This document shows positions 47,901 through 52,345 of a DNA stretch of 64,000 bases, one piece after another. The notes beneath the pieces were generated by a model. The model was given only the letters and a program-made list of their open reading frames with translations. It searched no databases and had not been told where the DNA came from. A program made the translations under genes and the position numbers. This DNA is from Branchiostoma floridae (Eukaryota > Chordata > Leptocardii > Amphioxiformes > Branchiostomatidae). Each line of letters begins with the position of its first letter. Position 1 is the stretch's first letter. The stretch lies in NCBI RefSeq assembly GCF_000003815.2, contig NC_049979.1, positions 11,821,381 to 11,885,380 of the forward strand, written 5' to 3'.

Positions 47901-48282
47901 TACTAGTTCACTTTTATCTGCAGGGTAAACTATATCCGTTGTATTTGGAAACAGGGTACTTTGACGGAAATATAAAGGTTAACAGATGGTGGTTTCAAAT
48001 GGCAGTTTTTTCATAATATTGCAGTTTGAAACCACCATCTGTCGATTTGATATCCCTAAATACCCATTTTTAAAATCCTTATACAAATGGATATACTCTG
48101 TCCCCCTTTTCGAAGGCATTTGTCCACCACTCACCGCTGCCCCTCCAGTGCTCAGCCAGGTGACAGTTGACTTCTCCAGGTTCCTTACAACAGTCCACTA
48201 CATCCCTGCAGGTTGTCTCCGGAGTGATGGGAACCTCTGCTATGGTCAGGTTGTTGTTACTGAGGTACACCCTCAGGATTAC
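2933..48282 (-). CDS. PPP1R13B: ASPP-family (apoptosis-stimulating of p53 protein) gene, span of exons found
   Basis: Eleven exons join in phase to 1275 codons plus a stop, open at the 5' end because the initiator exon was not found. Counting from the first residue seen, the order is RA/ubiquitin-like domain (1-91), linker, Gln/Glu/Lys-rich coiled coil (about 115-300), a low-complexity Pro/Ser region (about 300-1060), PP1-docking-like NVRF (1070-1073), ankyrin repeats (about 1075-1200) and SH3 (about 1205-1265). This is the full architecture of vertebrate ASPP1/ASPP2. Those proteins bind p53-family members and PP1 through the ankyrin-SH3 module, and act at cell junctions and in the nucleus. 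The short iASPP lacks the N-terminal half, so this gene is of the ASPP1/2 type. It is somewhat longer than the vertebrate proteins (about 1100 residues), mostly through the Pro-rich exon. One intron is 29 kb and carries a complete transposon. Confidence 0.93.
2966..3361 (-). other. PPP1R13B: ASPP last intron
   Basis: 396-bp intron; minus-strand donor GTGGGTAG next to 3361 and acceptor TTTTTCCAG next to 2966. Nothing else was recognised. Confidence 0.75.
3362..3564 (-). CDS. PPP1R13B: ASPP exon encoding the SH3 domain
   Basis: The exon encodes [20 protein letters not shown], then [19 protein letters not shown] and a stretch containing [20 protein letters not shown] and LLG. The ALFDY motif, the acidic RT loop, the triple tryptophan WWWAR and the GYVARNLLG end are typical of the ASPP SH3 domain. 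With the ankyrin repeats, this domain forms the p53 and PP1 binding surface. Acceptor (minus strand) CTGCAG|GTATCC at 3564; donor CTTGGG|GTGGGT at 3362. It starts two bases into a codon and ends in phase 0. Confidence 0.95.
3565..4209 (-). other. PPP1R13B: ASPP intron
   Basis: 645-bp intron, donor TATG|GTGAGT at the 4209 side. Nothing else was recognised. Confidence 0.8.
4210..4376 (-). CDS. PPP1R13B: ASPP exon, C-terminal ankyrin repeats
   Basis: It encodes [20 protein letters not shown], then [20 protein letters not shown] and [24 protein letters not shown] is the canonical ankyrin helix, and the [21 protein letters not shown] stretch is a signature of the ASPP linker between ankyrin repeats and SH3. 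Minus-strand acceptor TATGTCCCCAG precedes GACCCC at 4376; donor TATG|GTGAGT lies at 4210. Phase joins on both sides (GGA TG|G ACC; TAT G|GT ATC). Confidence 0.95.
4610..4743 (-). CDS. PPP1R13B: ASPP exon, central ankyrin repeats
   Basis: It encodes [20 protein letters not shown], then [20 protein letters not shown] and [24 protein letters not shown] is an ankyrin repeat nearly identical to the ASPP consensus. Acceptor GCCCAG|GTTGAG at 4743 and donor GGATG|GTGGGT at 4610. The intron to the next exon is only 233 bp. The p53-binding face of ASPP proteins includes this region. Confidence 0.95.
4744..5120 (-). other. PPP1R13B: ASPP intron
   Basis: 377-bp intron with minus-strand donor CAG|GTGAG at 5120. 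An open frame from the large exon runs on into it for about 30 bases; that tail is not coding. Confidence 0.8.
5121..7610 (-). CDS. PPP1R13B: ASPP large exon: end of coiled coil, Pro-rich region, PP1 motif, first ankyrin
   Basis: A single 2490-bp exon (830 codons, phase 0 at both ends). It opens with [16 protein letters not shown], continuing the coiled coil, then [18 protein letters not shown] and the conserved [11 protein letters not shown] long low-complexity region rich in Pro, Ser, Gln and Gly follows, with many SP/PxxP motifs. Near its end it carries [13 protein letters not shown] and [14 protein letters not shown], conserved blocks of ASPP proteins. The last part has [20 protein letters not shown], which combines the RVxF-type PP1 docking motif with the start of the first ankyrin helix. 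Acceptor TTTATAG at 7610; donor ACCAG|GTGAG at 5121. The GC-rich exon gives long overlapping open frames on the other strand, which are shadows. Confidence 0.95.
7611..8102 (-). other. PPP1R13B: ASPP intron
   Basis: 492-bp intron; donor CTCATG|GTGAGTTG at 8102. Nothing else was recognised. Confidence 0.8.
8103..8296 (-). CDS. PPP1R13B: ASPP exon, coiled coil
   Basis: It encodes [20 protein letters not shown], then [40 protein letters not shown] and KELM. The heptad-like hydrophobic spacing and high Glu/Lys/Gln content indicate a coiled coil. [13 protein letters not shown] resembles ASPP1 closely. It starts two bases into a serine codon (acceptor GCATTTCAG|CTTCAG) and ends in phase 0 (ATG|GTGAGT), joining to IRNRLND of the large exon. 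Confidence 0.93.
9575..9646. repeat. inverted-repeat hairpin (AGCCTGGATACCA type)
   Basis: Left arm AGCCTGGATACCATACCCCA pairs with the right arm, which reads AGCCTGGTTACCAAACCCCA on the reverse strand, across about 20 bases. This gives a roughly 24-bp imperfect stem. AGCCTGG-ACCA fragments recur at about 11715, 12125, 12890 and 53440, so it is probably one copy of a small interspersed foldback family. Confidence 0.5.
10923..11096. mobile_element. pogo/Tc1-mariner-like MITE, 174 bp
   Basis: The left terminus CAGTGGAAGCCGCTTAATTG and the reverse-complemented right terminus CTGTAGAAGCCAGTTAATTG are imperfect terminal inverted repeats, both continuing with CAC. The element is flanked on each side by TA (10921-10922 and 11097-11098), the target duplication of the Tc1/mariner/pogo superfamily. 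It has no coding capacity and sits in an ASPP intron. Confidence 0.8.
13107..13245 (-). CDS. PPP1R13B: ASPP exon, coiled coil
   Basis: It encodes [20 protein letters not shown], then [20 protein letters not shown] and TTNSNL plus one base. The LR-rich heptads and the [12 protein letters not shown] block match the vertebrate ASPP coiled coil. Acceptor GTGTACAG|GCCCAG at 13245; donor AACTTGT|GTAAGT at 13107. The overhanging T completes serine with the next exon. Confidence 0.92.
13246..15404 (-). other. PPP1R13B: ASPP intron
   Basis: 2.2-kb intron. At about 13975-14280 there is a locally CpG-richer patch with a 48-codon plus-strand frame from 14129 ([20 protein letters not shown]...), without recognisable homology. 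No transposon ends were seen. Confidence 0.7.
15405..15539 (-). CDS. PPP1R13B: ASPP exon, start of coiled coil
   Basis: It encodes 45 residues: [40 protein letters not shown] and KQQDK. The [18 protein letters not shown] and [13 protein letters not shown] blocks are diagnostic of ASPP1/ASPP2. Phase 0 at both ends. Donor GATAAG|GTGAGT at 15405. The acceptor at 15540 (minus strand TCTCTGCCCTTTAG) overlaps the first unit of a 56-bp minisatellite, so the splice-site pyrimidine tract is contributed by repeat DNA. Confidence 0.94.
15545..15935. repeat. 56-bp minisatellite, about 7 units
   Basis: Units starting GGGCAGAGAATGGTCAAGTC begin at 15545, 15599, 15655, 15711, 15767, 15828 and 15884, with spacings of 54, 56, 56, 56, 61 and 56 bases. 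The three units from 15599 to 15766 are near identical. Because the period is near a multiple of three minus one, open frames run through it, but they are not coding. It begins within 6 bases of an ASPP exon. Confidence 0.95.
17511..17946. promoter_or_regulatory. cluster of nuclear-receptor half-sites with an ER8
   Basis: Perfect AGGTCA/TGACCT hexamers occur at 17511 and 17523 (direct repeat, 6-base spacer), 17538, 17586, and 17927 plus 17941. The last pair is TGACCT-CTAACTCA-AGGTCA, an everted repeat with an 8-base spacer, a spacing reported for retinoic-acid receptor binding. Function is purely hypothetical. Confidence 0.3.
19030..20084. mobile_element. modular interspersed repeat with TACCTCCATGAAA inverted ends
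   Basis: Left end TACCTCCATGAAA (19030) and right end TTTCATGGAGGTA (to 20084) are inverted. Inside, similar modules recur about every 300 bases (near 19310, 19600 and 19890). They carry ATTATGCAAAT, then a block like ATGCCAATCCGTCGTTCC, TTGAGTTATCCTCTT, ACAAAAATGCCCCTGC and GCTAGGGGG. A CA-rich microsatellite (20007-20040) and a small hairpin at 20061-20082 sit at the right end. No coding capacity; the superfamily is not recognised. Confidence 0.6.
20089..20246. mobile_element. TA-target MITE, 158 bp (CAGTCAAA family)
   Basis: Left end CAGTCAAAACTGGCCAAGAA and reverse-complemented right end CAGTCAAACCTGAACAAGTG are inverted repeats. TA dinucleotides flank both sides (20087-20088, 20247-20248). 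This is consistent with a non-autonomous Tc1/mariner/pogo-type element. Related relics lie at 178-236 and 46583-46735. Confidence 0.75.
22025..22393. mobile_element. PIF/Harbinger-like MITE, 369 bp
   Basis: Terminal inverted repeats of about 36 bp: left GGCCCAATCTATACACAGTT and right (reverse strand) GGCACGATCTACACACAGTT, both continuing into a GATATCGG palindrome. The flanks carry TAA on both sides (22022-22024 and 22394-22396), the three-base TWA duplication of PIF/Harbinger elements. The interior is CpG-rich with short palindromes and does not code. Confidence 0.78.
23126..24433. mobile_element. non-autonomous PIF/Harbinger-like element, 1.3 kb
   Basis: Inverted ends GGCCCACTTTACATTACG extend to about 36 bp with two mismatches and run into CGCGTTAGCGG. 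TTA lies on both sides (23123-23125 and 24434-24436). Subterminally, especially at 24215-24415, the motif GCGTTAGCGGG is repeated about seven times in both orientations; such repeats are plausible transposase binding sites. Only short open frames occur inside, so it relies on a transposase made elsewhere. Confidence 0.8.
26824..27063 (-). CDS. candidate alternative first exon of ASPP (bypassing the RA domain)
   Basis: On the minus strand a GC-richer open stretch ends ATGTACATCGAG|GTAAAAACC at 26824. The frame that is in phase 0 at this donor contains [20 protein letters not shown] followed by [11 protein letters not shown], a helix-like, non-random sequence. It stays open upstream (with [15 protein letters not shown] before it) to a stop just beyond 27063. 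Spliced to the next coding exon downstream (15539), it would read ...[21 protein letters not shown], giving an ASPP form without the RA domain. The second ATG pair (26914-26919) is the most plausible start. I do not recognise the peptide. It could instead be an internal cassette exon, an exon of a nested gene, or chance. Confidence 0.4.
27590..28068. repeat. left 479-bp terminal direct repeat
   Basis: Starts GGGGAGGGGCTGCT and ends AGCACCCTCCCCCC, so each repeat itself has short inverted ends. It carries AT-rich stretches after a CpG-rich first 60 bases. An in-frame mini-gene is visible: an ATG at 27898 ([11 protein letters not shown]), a strong donor AAAG|GTAAGT at 27933, an acceptor TTTTTGTACAG ending at 28033, and a short second exon stopping at 28053-28055. 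Offset to the right copy is exactly 3923. Confidence 0.93.
28230..28637 (+). CDS. His-Cys-box homing-endonuclease-like protein (I-PpoI type)
   Basis: 135 residues, intact. The C-terminal half contains [20 protein letters not shown], then [20 protein letters not shown] and YPSC. This matches the His-Cys box of I-PpoI-family nucleases, the zinc-binding homing-endonuclease fold (Pfam zf-His_Me_endon, by recall). The expected catalytic His (H88) and metal-binding Asn (N109) keep the I-PpoI spacing of 21 residues. Zinc ligands C28/C90/C95/H100 and C115/C121/H125/C131 are all present. The N-terminal part ([13 protein letters not shown]...KYGRIEV) resembles the DNA-binding beta sheet of this fold. 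In this family the protein makes sequence-specific DNA double-strand breaks. It converges on the transposase ORF (stops 45 bases apart) inside the same pair of terminal repeats, so it is likely element-encoded. Activity is inferred. The ATG at 28230 is the first in frame that I see. Confidence 0.82.
   Translation: MADSAIHWQIEFRQKLSKSTTSDPTKSCRNWIGQVVKKSKKSGSKYGRIEVPWMPGKVFEKRKQMNVHRVAYMAWRGVFDLQNLDISHLCHNSICVNPDHLSAEPRKVNNGRKPCNAARVCMGNHDGYPSCIFET
28683..30863 (-). CDS. DDE transposase-like protein (Kolobok/Mutator-like group, provisional)
   Basis: 726 residues, uninterrupted. The N-terminal part is basic, with [11 protein letters not shown] near residue 41, and a CDGC knuckle at 186-189. 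Candidate catalytic residues are D295 (EADTRYK), D405 ([12 protein letters not shown]) and E575 (DTNKAESVN). Between the second D and E come [12 protein letters not shown] (H432) and later [18 protein letters not shown]...C...C cluster (341-366) looks zinc-binding. After the E comes [20 protein letters not shown] and SSNNG, the pattern seen after the catalytic Glu in Mutator-like (Mutsu-type) transposases of invertebrates. KKRKV at 688-692 is a nuclear-localisation-like motif. A second Met at residue 28 ([11 protein letters not shown]) could be the true start. Family assignment rests on motif order only. Alternatives are another divergent DDE superfamily. Confidence 0.72.
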   Translation of the reverse strand: MKQGQVTSQKLAKHRLSFTSKTIYAPAMGRKKACKERPTVFKKGDVPHNKGMKIRHVKPETTLYRRVTGDQYELLQVTDRRGRPLIRPKKVALEERRVMLLRPRKEPQSKVRRAVSIGYATRDAKDEHKPDSLVGYRIWLADKVVSAVLEAQRDHDREAPRCGGTVRLSAKLEMKVGLATRETFVCDGCLFRSKKYKFYDEIKRKGPGRRVAVPNMAVQVALANSSMGVTAFRQFVAAMDLPVPGPSQMRKNARRYSQMMVRENNKDMAAWSELVKDINVILGNRRDSGIKGEADTRYKSALYAGLGKKPGQPSPHAHTVFCEGVTVRRLILAHFLAQKQCSTCQRPKKRKLGRPCRVQKRRNHKCPANLKEHDVIGDEELAGREIGKNLLANKVFVSHTVTDGDSHFSRGLNAVMMEATGTRTKHLRDFVHLGRSVAKAVRAGKWSRQMFPGATAVKRNKVKSRFAEELRVRLNAEHSSAVLKFGKRRGKMVAAMELAMSAIPLCYTGEHFLCSFFSMVCNGRKRWKADKRYLPVKRLNPDESDLEEMKRIMEKRLGKQALASTRYYLDTNKAESVNRQSSKNVPKSGNWIETLPGRYATTVHSSNNGVALSIVKRRAATGIPLSPMSPTIPVLESMERERLYRRAHKNELASKQRAMANRVRRFKTYDELKEMGTYKSGDVPSVAKKRKVSRKQPRGKADHTYNRMEGEGAACYSDSDSWTESD
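30864..31512. other. non-coding part of the composite element upstream of the transposase
   Basis: About 650 bases between the transposase start and the right terminal repeat. It would contain the transposase promoter. A C-run lies at 31021-31029. No second ORF or internal terminus was recognised. Confidence 0.6.
31513..31991. repeat. right 479-bp terminal direct repeat
   Basis: Same orientation and length as the left copy. Differences I read are at 31603 and 31609 (near CTTGGAGCCAG versus ATTGGATCCAG) and at 31708 (GGTATTAC versus GGTGTTAC). The mini-gene ATG, donor and acceptor are conserved at 31821, 31856 and 31956. Transcription from this copy would read outward into the host intron. 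Confidence 0.93.
32223..33114. other. assembly gap (Ns)
   Basis: 892 unknown bases. It begins 231 bases outside the right end of the composite element. Open frames reported across it are meaningless. Confidence 1.
35190..35640. repeat. degenerate tandem repeat, about 125-bp period
   Basis: Three to four diverged units, each with a TTTTGGAGATCATCA-like block (near 35343, 35465 and 35592) preceded by runs resembling AGATCATATAACAAGCAAAT and followed by TTCACTTT/TCTTCC-type pyrimidine blocks. Extremely AT-rich. Confidence 0.45.
36480..36556 (+). repeat. possible 3' tail of a non-LTR retroelement or SINE
   Basis: The segment ends in a short-period A-rich tail (AATAAAGAATAAAGATAAAG repeating to about 36552) preceded by TATGGGTTTTTAACCTGA. 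Such tails are typical of LINE/SINE 3' ends. No coding sequence or target duplication was established. Confidence 0.3.
38574..38757. repeat. 56-bp minisatellite, about 3.3 units
   Basis: Units read AACTGATTCTGCTGTCCCCT, CTGTCCCAATGGGCACATAC and AGTAGTAACAATCTTAC, with starts at about 38574, 38630 and 38686 and a partial fourth. The period equals that of the array at 15545, but the sequence is unrelated. Confidence 0.85.
43550..43888. repeat. diverged tandem duplication, about 190-bp period
   Basis: The block from 43550 to about 43695 is repeated from about 43740 to 43885 with many substitutions. Shared pieces include GTTCTC, TATTGA-GTGAAC, GAAGAT, AGTAG, CAAGA, TTTAG, GAACAT and TATAGC-GTG in the same order. 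Confidence 0.5.
44740..44798 (-). CDS. PPP1R13B: ASPP exon, linker after the RA domain
   Basis: A 59-base exon encoding [19 protein letters not shown], a basic, disordered linker. Phase links precisely on both sides: the previous exon ends CAA G, this begins GA ACA, and it ends in phase 0 at AGCCAG|GTTGGT before LPPGLDLTL. Vertebrate ASPP proteins have a comparable Lys/Arg-Asn-Gly-Val linker here. The donor GTTGGT is weak. Minus-strand acceptor CTGTCTGCAG at 44799. Confidence 0.85.
44799..47582 (-). other. PPP1R13B: ASPP intron
   Basis: 2.8-kb intron with a relic MITE at 46583-46735. At 46963-47187 a plus-strand frame includes a hydrophobic stretch ([17 protein letters not shown]) but has no supporting splice or homology signal. 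Nothing else was recognised. Confidence 0.75.
46583..46735. mobile_element. diverged MITE of the CAGTCAAA family
   Basis: Begins TA-CAGTCAAAACTGCCCAAGA, matching the left end of the element at 20089. Internal blocks (GACAGGTGGTCACTACAGAC, AAGGGACCAC) also match. The right terminus is too eroded to place exactly. Confidence 0.55.
47583..47708 (-). CDS. PPP1R13B: ASPP exon, second half of the RA/ubiquitin-like domain
   Basis: It encodes [20 protein letters not shown], then [20 protein letters not shown] and EQ. ERPV, the LQQWG turn and EVKFYLRHE are conserved in ASPP1/ASPP2 N-terminal domains, which adopt a ubiquitin-like fold and have been linked to Ras and polarity partners. Acceptor (minus strand) TTTTTTTCAG|AACGACC at 47708; donor GAACAAG|GTAAGA at 47583. 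Confidence 0.94.
47709..48134 (-). other. PPP1R13B: ASPP intron with a hairpin
   Basis: 426-bp intron. Its main feature is the perfect 18-bp inverted repeat at 47982-48042. The donor is GGCAGCG|GTGAGT at 48134. Confidence 0.8.
47982..48042. repeat. perfect 18-bp inverted repeat (hairpin)
   Basis: Left arm ACAGATGGTGGTTTCAAA (47982-47999) and its exact reverse complement (48025-48042) are separated by 25 bases. The stem could extend by a few pairs with a bulge (GGCAG/CTGC). It may be a tiny foldback element or a structured intronic RNA. Confidence 0.7.
48135..48282 (-). CDS. PPP1R13B: ASPP exon, first half of the RA/ubiquitin-like domain
   Basis: It encodes [20 protein letters not shown], then [20 protein letters not shown] and [23 protein letters not shown] and EPGE-CHLAE-WRG are near-identical to ASPP1. 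Vertebrate proteins start only a few residues before the equivalent of VILRVYL, so the initiator Met must lie on an upstream exon. Acceptor (minus strand) TGTGTGCAG|GTAATC at 48282; donor GCAGCG|GTGAGT at 48135. Confidence 0.95.
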
Positions 48283-49736
48283 CTGCACACAACAGGCAAC
48301 ATGTGGGTTAGCTCTTTGTCTGTATCTTTTTAGACAAACAAACAAACTTTACATTGAGCTACTGTATTGGAGCATATAGAAGCTACTTTTATCAGAATCT
48401 GATCAAAGGCATAAGAGTGGTATCAAATGTACTTTTATTACAGTTATGGCACTTGATTTGGATCACTATACACCTACACAGAATATTTTAGGGGTAGGTT
48501 ACCTGTGTGTCTATATTTTTTCTTCCTTGTTTGAATTTCACCGACACAATATTCGTGGAGCACTAGGCACCGACTTCTAGTATCATTCACCACACATTAC
48601 ATAACATATTGTAGACAATAGTCAATACAAAATACAATACAATAGGCGCAATCTTAAAATGCTACAGTGAATATTTCAGTAACAAAGTGAAACAGAAGCT
48701 CTTAACATTAAACAATACTAGGGTATAAAATTTAATACTGCTTTGATGGAATCTGATTTAAGTATCTTTTATGATATTAAATGATACAATAAAATTACAT
48801 AATGATACACTTTAAATACATACACAAACATGCACACACACACATACACAAGCACACACACAAACTCACAGAACATAAGAAAAATGGCTTTCAATTACTG
48901 AATCACATAATTACACTACAGGAACAAGCATGAAGAGGATCATTCATCAATATATCTTACATGTACCTTATCTCATTCTATCTGAAATATATGGCTTATG
49001 GAACCTTAAGCATGAACAAAATCAATAACAGGGAAGGGTTGCACGCTAGTCGATTTGTATTACATCAATTTGTCATCACTTTGAATGAAAAAGCAACAAC
49101 AGAGATGGCAGAGATACATGGCACTGGATACAGGCCATTGACAAGAACTAGGGAGCAGGTTATTCACCTTGTATGTACCTCATTAGTAGAGTATGTAACA
49201 AGCAGGCAACCACTCAGAACAAAGGTGAAATAAAGGGGAAGTCCTGCTGCAGTTCCATGGAAAGCAGGAAGAGGGGACCCCGGGTTCAAAATCTTTGACT
49301 TTTCTTCTAATCATCTTATTGACAGGTGAAGATTTAGTAGCAAACAATATACCAACTTTTTATAACAACCCATCGACAGCTTCTTGAGTCATGCTGTTCA
49401 ACCACAAAACCACAACAACAAACCCACGCTATCAAAAACATGACCTTCTGATAAAGAGCTTATTCAACTCCTAGTCCTACTGTACACTTTGTGCTGGTCA
49501 GCAGGTGAGAAATAACATGCCTGTAGTATAAACCTTGTAGCCTGGTTGCTGCAATGAAGGACAGGAAGAAATGGACAGGCACGTTCACGGATGGCTTCTG
49601 GGTGAAATTGTAAGAGAGTGTGAGTGATACAGCATGATAGCCTTGTGGAGGGAACAAAGGGAGCCCAATTGGCTGGGGTGGGATGTCAGGTGAATGTTGG
49701 ATGGTTGAATGGAGAACATGGCTTCCATTCACTCAC

Positions 49737-49784
49737 CGAAGTGGTAACATAAACAATGGGGTCACCATGCGATCTCAGGATCTC
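49737..49784 (-). CDS. weak candidate upstream ASPP exon (48 nt)
   Basis: On the minus strand TTACTTTTTTCTGAAG is followed by 48 bases encoding EILRSHGDPIVYVTTS and a good donor TTCG|GTGAGTG. Its phase (0) is compatible with the RA exon. It lacks an in-frame ATG, so a further exon would be needed, and I know no such segment in vertebrate ASPP N-termini. It may be a chance splice-site pair. Confidence 0.25.
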
Positions 49785-51250
49785 CTTCAGAAAAAAGTAA
49801 CTTGCCTTTGATGTTCCTGCCAGAGGGATACTTGGACTTGTGTTACAATCCACACAACAGGTCTTAGATTAGGCAAGAACAAATATAAGAGACAAACAAG
49901 AGAGAAAGGACCCGAATGACGGTGCAATGCTCCTATGGACAACTATGGAAATGTTCAAACAGACCACTTACACAATGTGGTACATTGTACATGTAAAACA
50001 CACAAGCAATTAGACCACACCACTTATATGTACACTTTCTTGAAATGGTTGAGATCAATGACCATTTCTTGTCAGGGCCAAAGACAAGTATCCGTTGTGT
50101 GACGTTAGCACAAGATTTACATGTAGAGAGTCAGTGTACATGTGAGAAGAAAAACCTTCCAAACCACTATCTAAACATGGGGAGGGGGAGATATGGTAGT
50201 CACAAAGAGTTTGAACCAAGGTACTGTTCATCCTGTAACCAGCTTTATAGTATACCTGGCATGCAACTGTCCTTCATTGATACCATAATAATGGTCCTAC
50301 TCTATCCTTAAGAATACTTAATATAATTATACTGTTGAGATTTGAACTGTACATAATGCACAACCTGCAATGTGCAAAGGACACCAACCCACTTCTGCAC
50401 AAACAGCAGAGACTATCAAAATTCTCTTGAGTTGATTTAGAACACCAATACAAGCAAACAAAGGGGCATCTAACCATACCTGACTTTCCATGGATGTTGG
50501 TACACAAGGTTAATCTGTTTTGTCCACGCTGTAAATGAGAGGCTGCATTCATATATACATGATCTAACAGTCTGATCCTCCTTGCATACCTTAGGTAAGG
50601 CAATTGGCGGAGTAGAGCGGCACCTGTTAATGGTTTACCTGCTTCCCAAACACCTAGCATTCCTAAGCAAGCACAATATTGACTCAAAACCCACATCCAG
50701 GCAGCTTGGGTCATCTAGACGGCACTTCTACGCCACAAATAGACATTCACTGGGTGCAAAGGGCAGCTAGCCATGCCAATCAGCTCACTGTCACCGCAGC
50801 ATGGCTAACAACCTGTCTATGTGTGATCCTATCTCTCCACCAATCGTTTTCAGATTTATAAGCAAAAGGTAAAGTAAAGTATCAGCAGAGTCAAAAGGTC
50901 AGAGCACAGGCATTCTTACACATACTTCTGCTAGCCTTCATGGACTACGTTCAAATGTCTATGTATATAACTAAGTATACTATATCTACCTTCAAATGAA
51001 AAATATTGAAAAAAAAGAGTTACCTGAGAAAACGAAAAGGAGTTAATAGAATTAGAAAAAAAATAAATAAAAGGAGTTAAGTATTTATGACAGCAGATAT
51101 TGAATGGCAACAAAATGAAAACTAATATCGTCTTCATTTTGTAGACGTTAACCACACTCTACCATCCACTATCCGGTTTAGCATCCATTGTTCCCTGTCT
51201 TGCAAGGGTTGGACATTACAGATGTCGTTTAGGTTTGATCACAACTTCTC

Positions 51251-51314
51251 CAGTTATGCTGTTCGCAAACAGATATTAAAAACAGTTATGCTGTTCGCGA
51301 ACAGATATTAAAAA
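51251..51314. repeat. 32-bp tandem duplication with a palindromic core
   Basis: Two adjacent copies starting CAGTTATGCTGTTCGC and ending AGATATTAAAAA (51251-51282, 51283-51314), differing at one base. The second copy contains the perfect palindrome CTGTTCGCGAACAG; the first has CTGTTCGCAAACAG. Confidence 0.85.
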
Positions 51315-51801
51315 CACACAGTCACTGACACACACACATAATTAATGGTAAGTAGACATGCACAAAAACACAGTCTCATGTGTGACACACACACACAGTC
51401 ACACATGAAACCATAACCTTCTTGGCAAAGGTAACAACTGCTTGTACTTGCTTGTATTGCTTCCTTCCTACCAGTCCCAGTATGTCGTACCAGGGCAGTT
51501 ATATGTCTGGTGTCCAGACTTCTGGGTAACGCATAACCTAGGTAAGAGCCTGGCATACCTTTGTTCTGCCAACTGCAACATGCCATGGCAACGCATGAAT
51601 ATGTACTAACCTGGCAGGGAACGAAATATGCCACGAGAAAACATCAACAGGGAAAAGTTGCATGTGTGGAATGCTGGCCATGCCAAGTTGCATCTCTACA
51701 CACAATCACAAGGAGGAGCTTTTATCTGCATGTAAAAGCAAAGCCATGAGAGGTAACACTGCAATAAAATAAGGCAGATTTTACCCCCTTCAGATAAATG
51801 T

Positions 51802-51824
51802 ACACACACACACACACACACACA
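51802..51824. repeat. (CA)n microsatellite
   Basis: Uninterrupted CA dinucleotides for about 23 bases. Smaller or interrupted CA tracts lie at 48830-48862 and 51318-51400. Confidence 0.9.
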
Positions 51825-52194
51825 AACACTTAAAAATGCTTCATTCTACTCCCTTATGTCCAAGGTAAAGAAAGTAGAGCACAACAAGACAAGGCAATCA
51901 GAGATGGCAGACTTCATCCCCCTTCACATACAAGTAGATCAGACACACATATATCATACTGCAAATGCATGTTCTTTGTTGCATTATCTTACTATGGTTG
52001 TTTCAACCAAGAACTAAAAAGTGCAGATGACCCCTTTCCTCTACTTCTACGGAATTGATTCAAGTTACAATAAACTGAAAATTTTCATCCATAAATGTAA
52101 TAAAATTCAAATAAACTCTTCTTGGGCCAAAGCCTACCTGCCTACATCACAACAACATTTTTGGGGGGCTTTCATGTCTACAAACCTGACTACA

Positions 52195-52345
52195 AACGGC
52201 ATTGAAGAGGAAGCGTCCTTGGCAGCACTGGGGTGTGAAAAAATGCTGACTATGACACAGCTCACCCAATCATGTCCACAAACCCGCCTTCAACCGCCTC
52301 TGAAAACGAAGCGTCCTTGGCAGCGCTGAGGTGTAAAAAAATGCA
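52195..52345. repeat. imperfect direct duplication, about 100-bp spacing
   Basis: GAAGCGTCCTTGGCAGCACT at 52210 recurs as GAAGCGTCCTTGGCAGCGCT at 52309. Each is followed by GGGGTGTGAAAAAATGC or GAGGTGTAAAAAAATGC and then CAGCTCACC. Confidence 0.7.
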
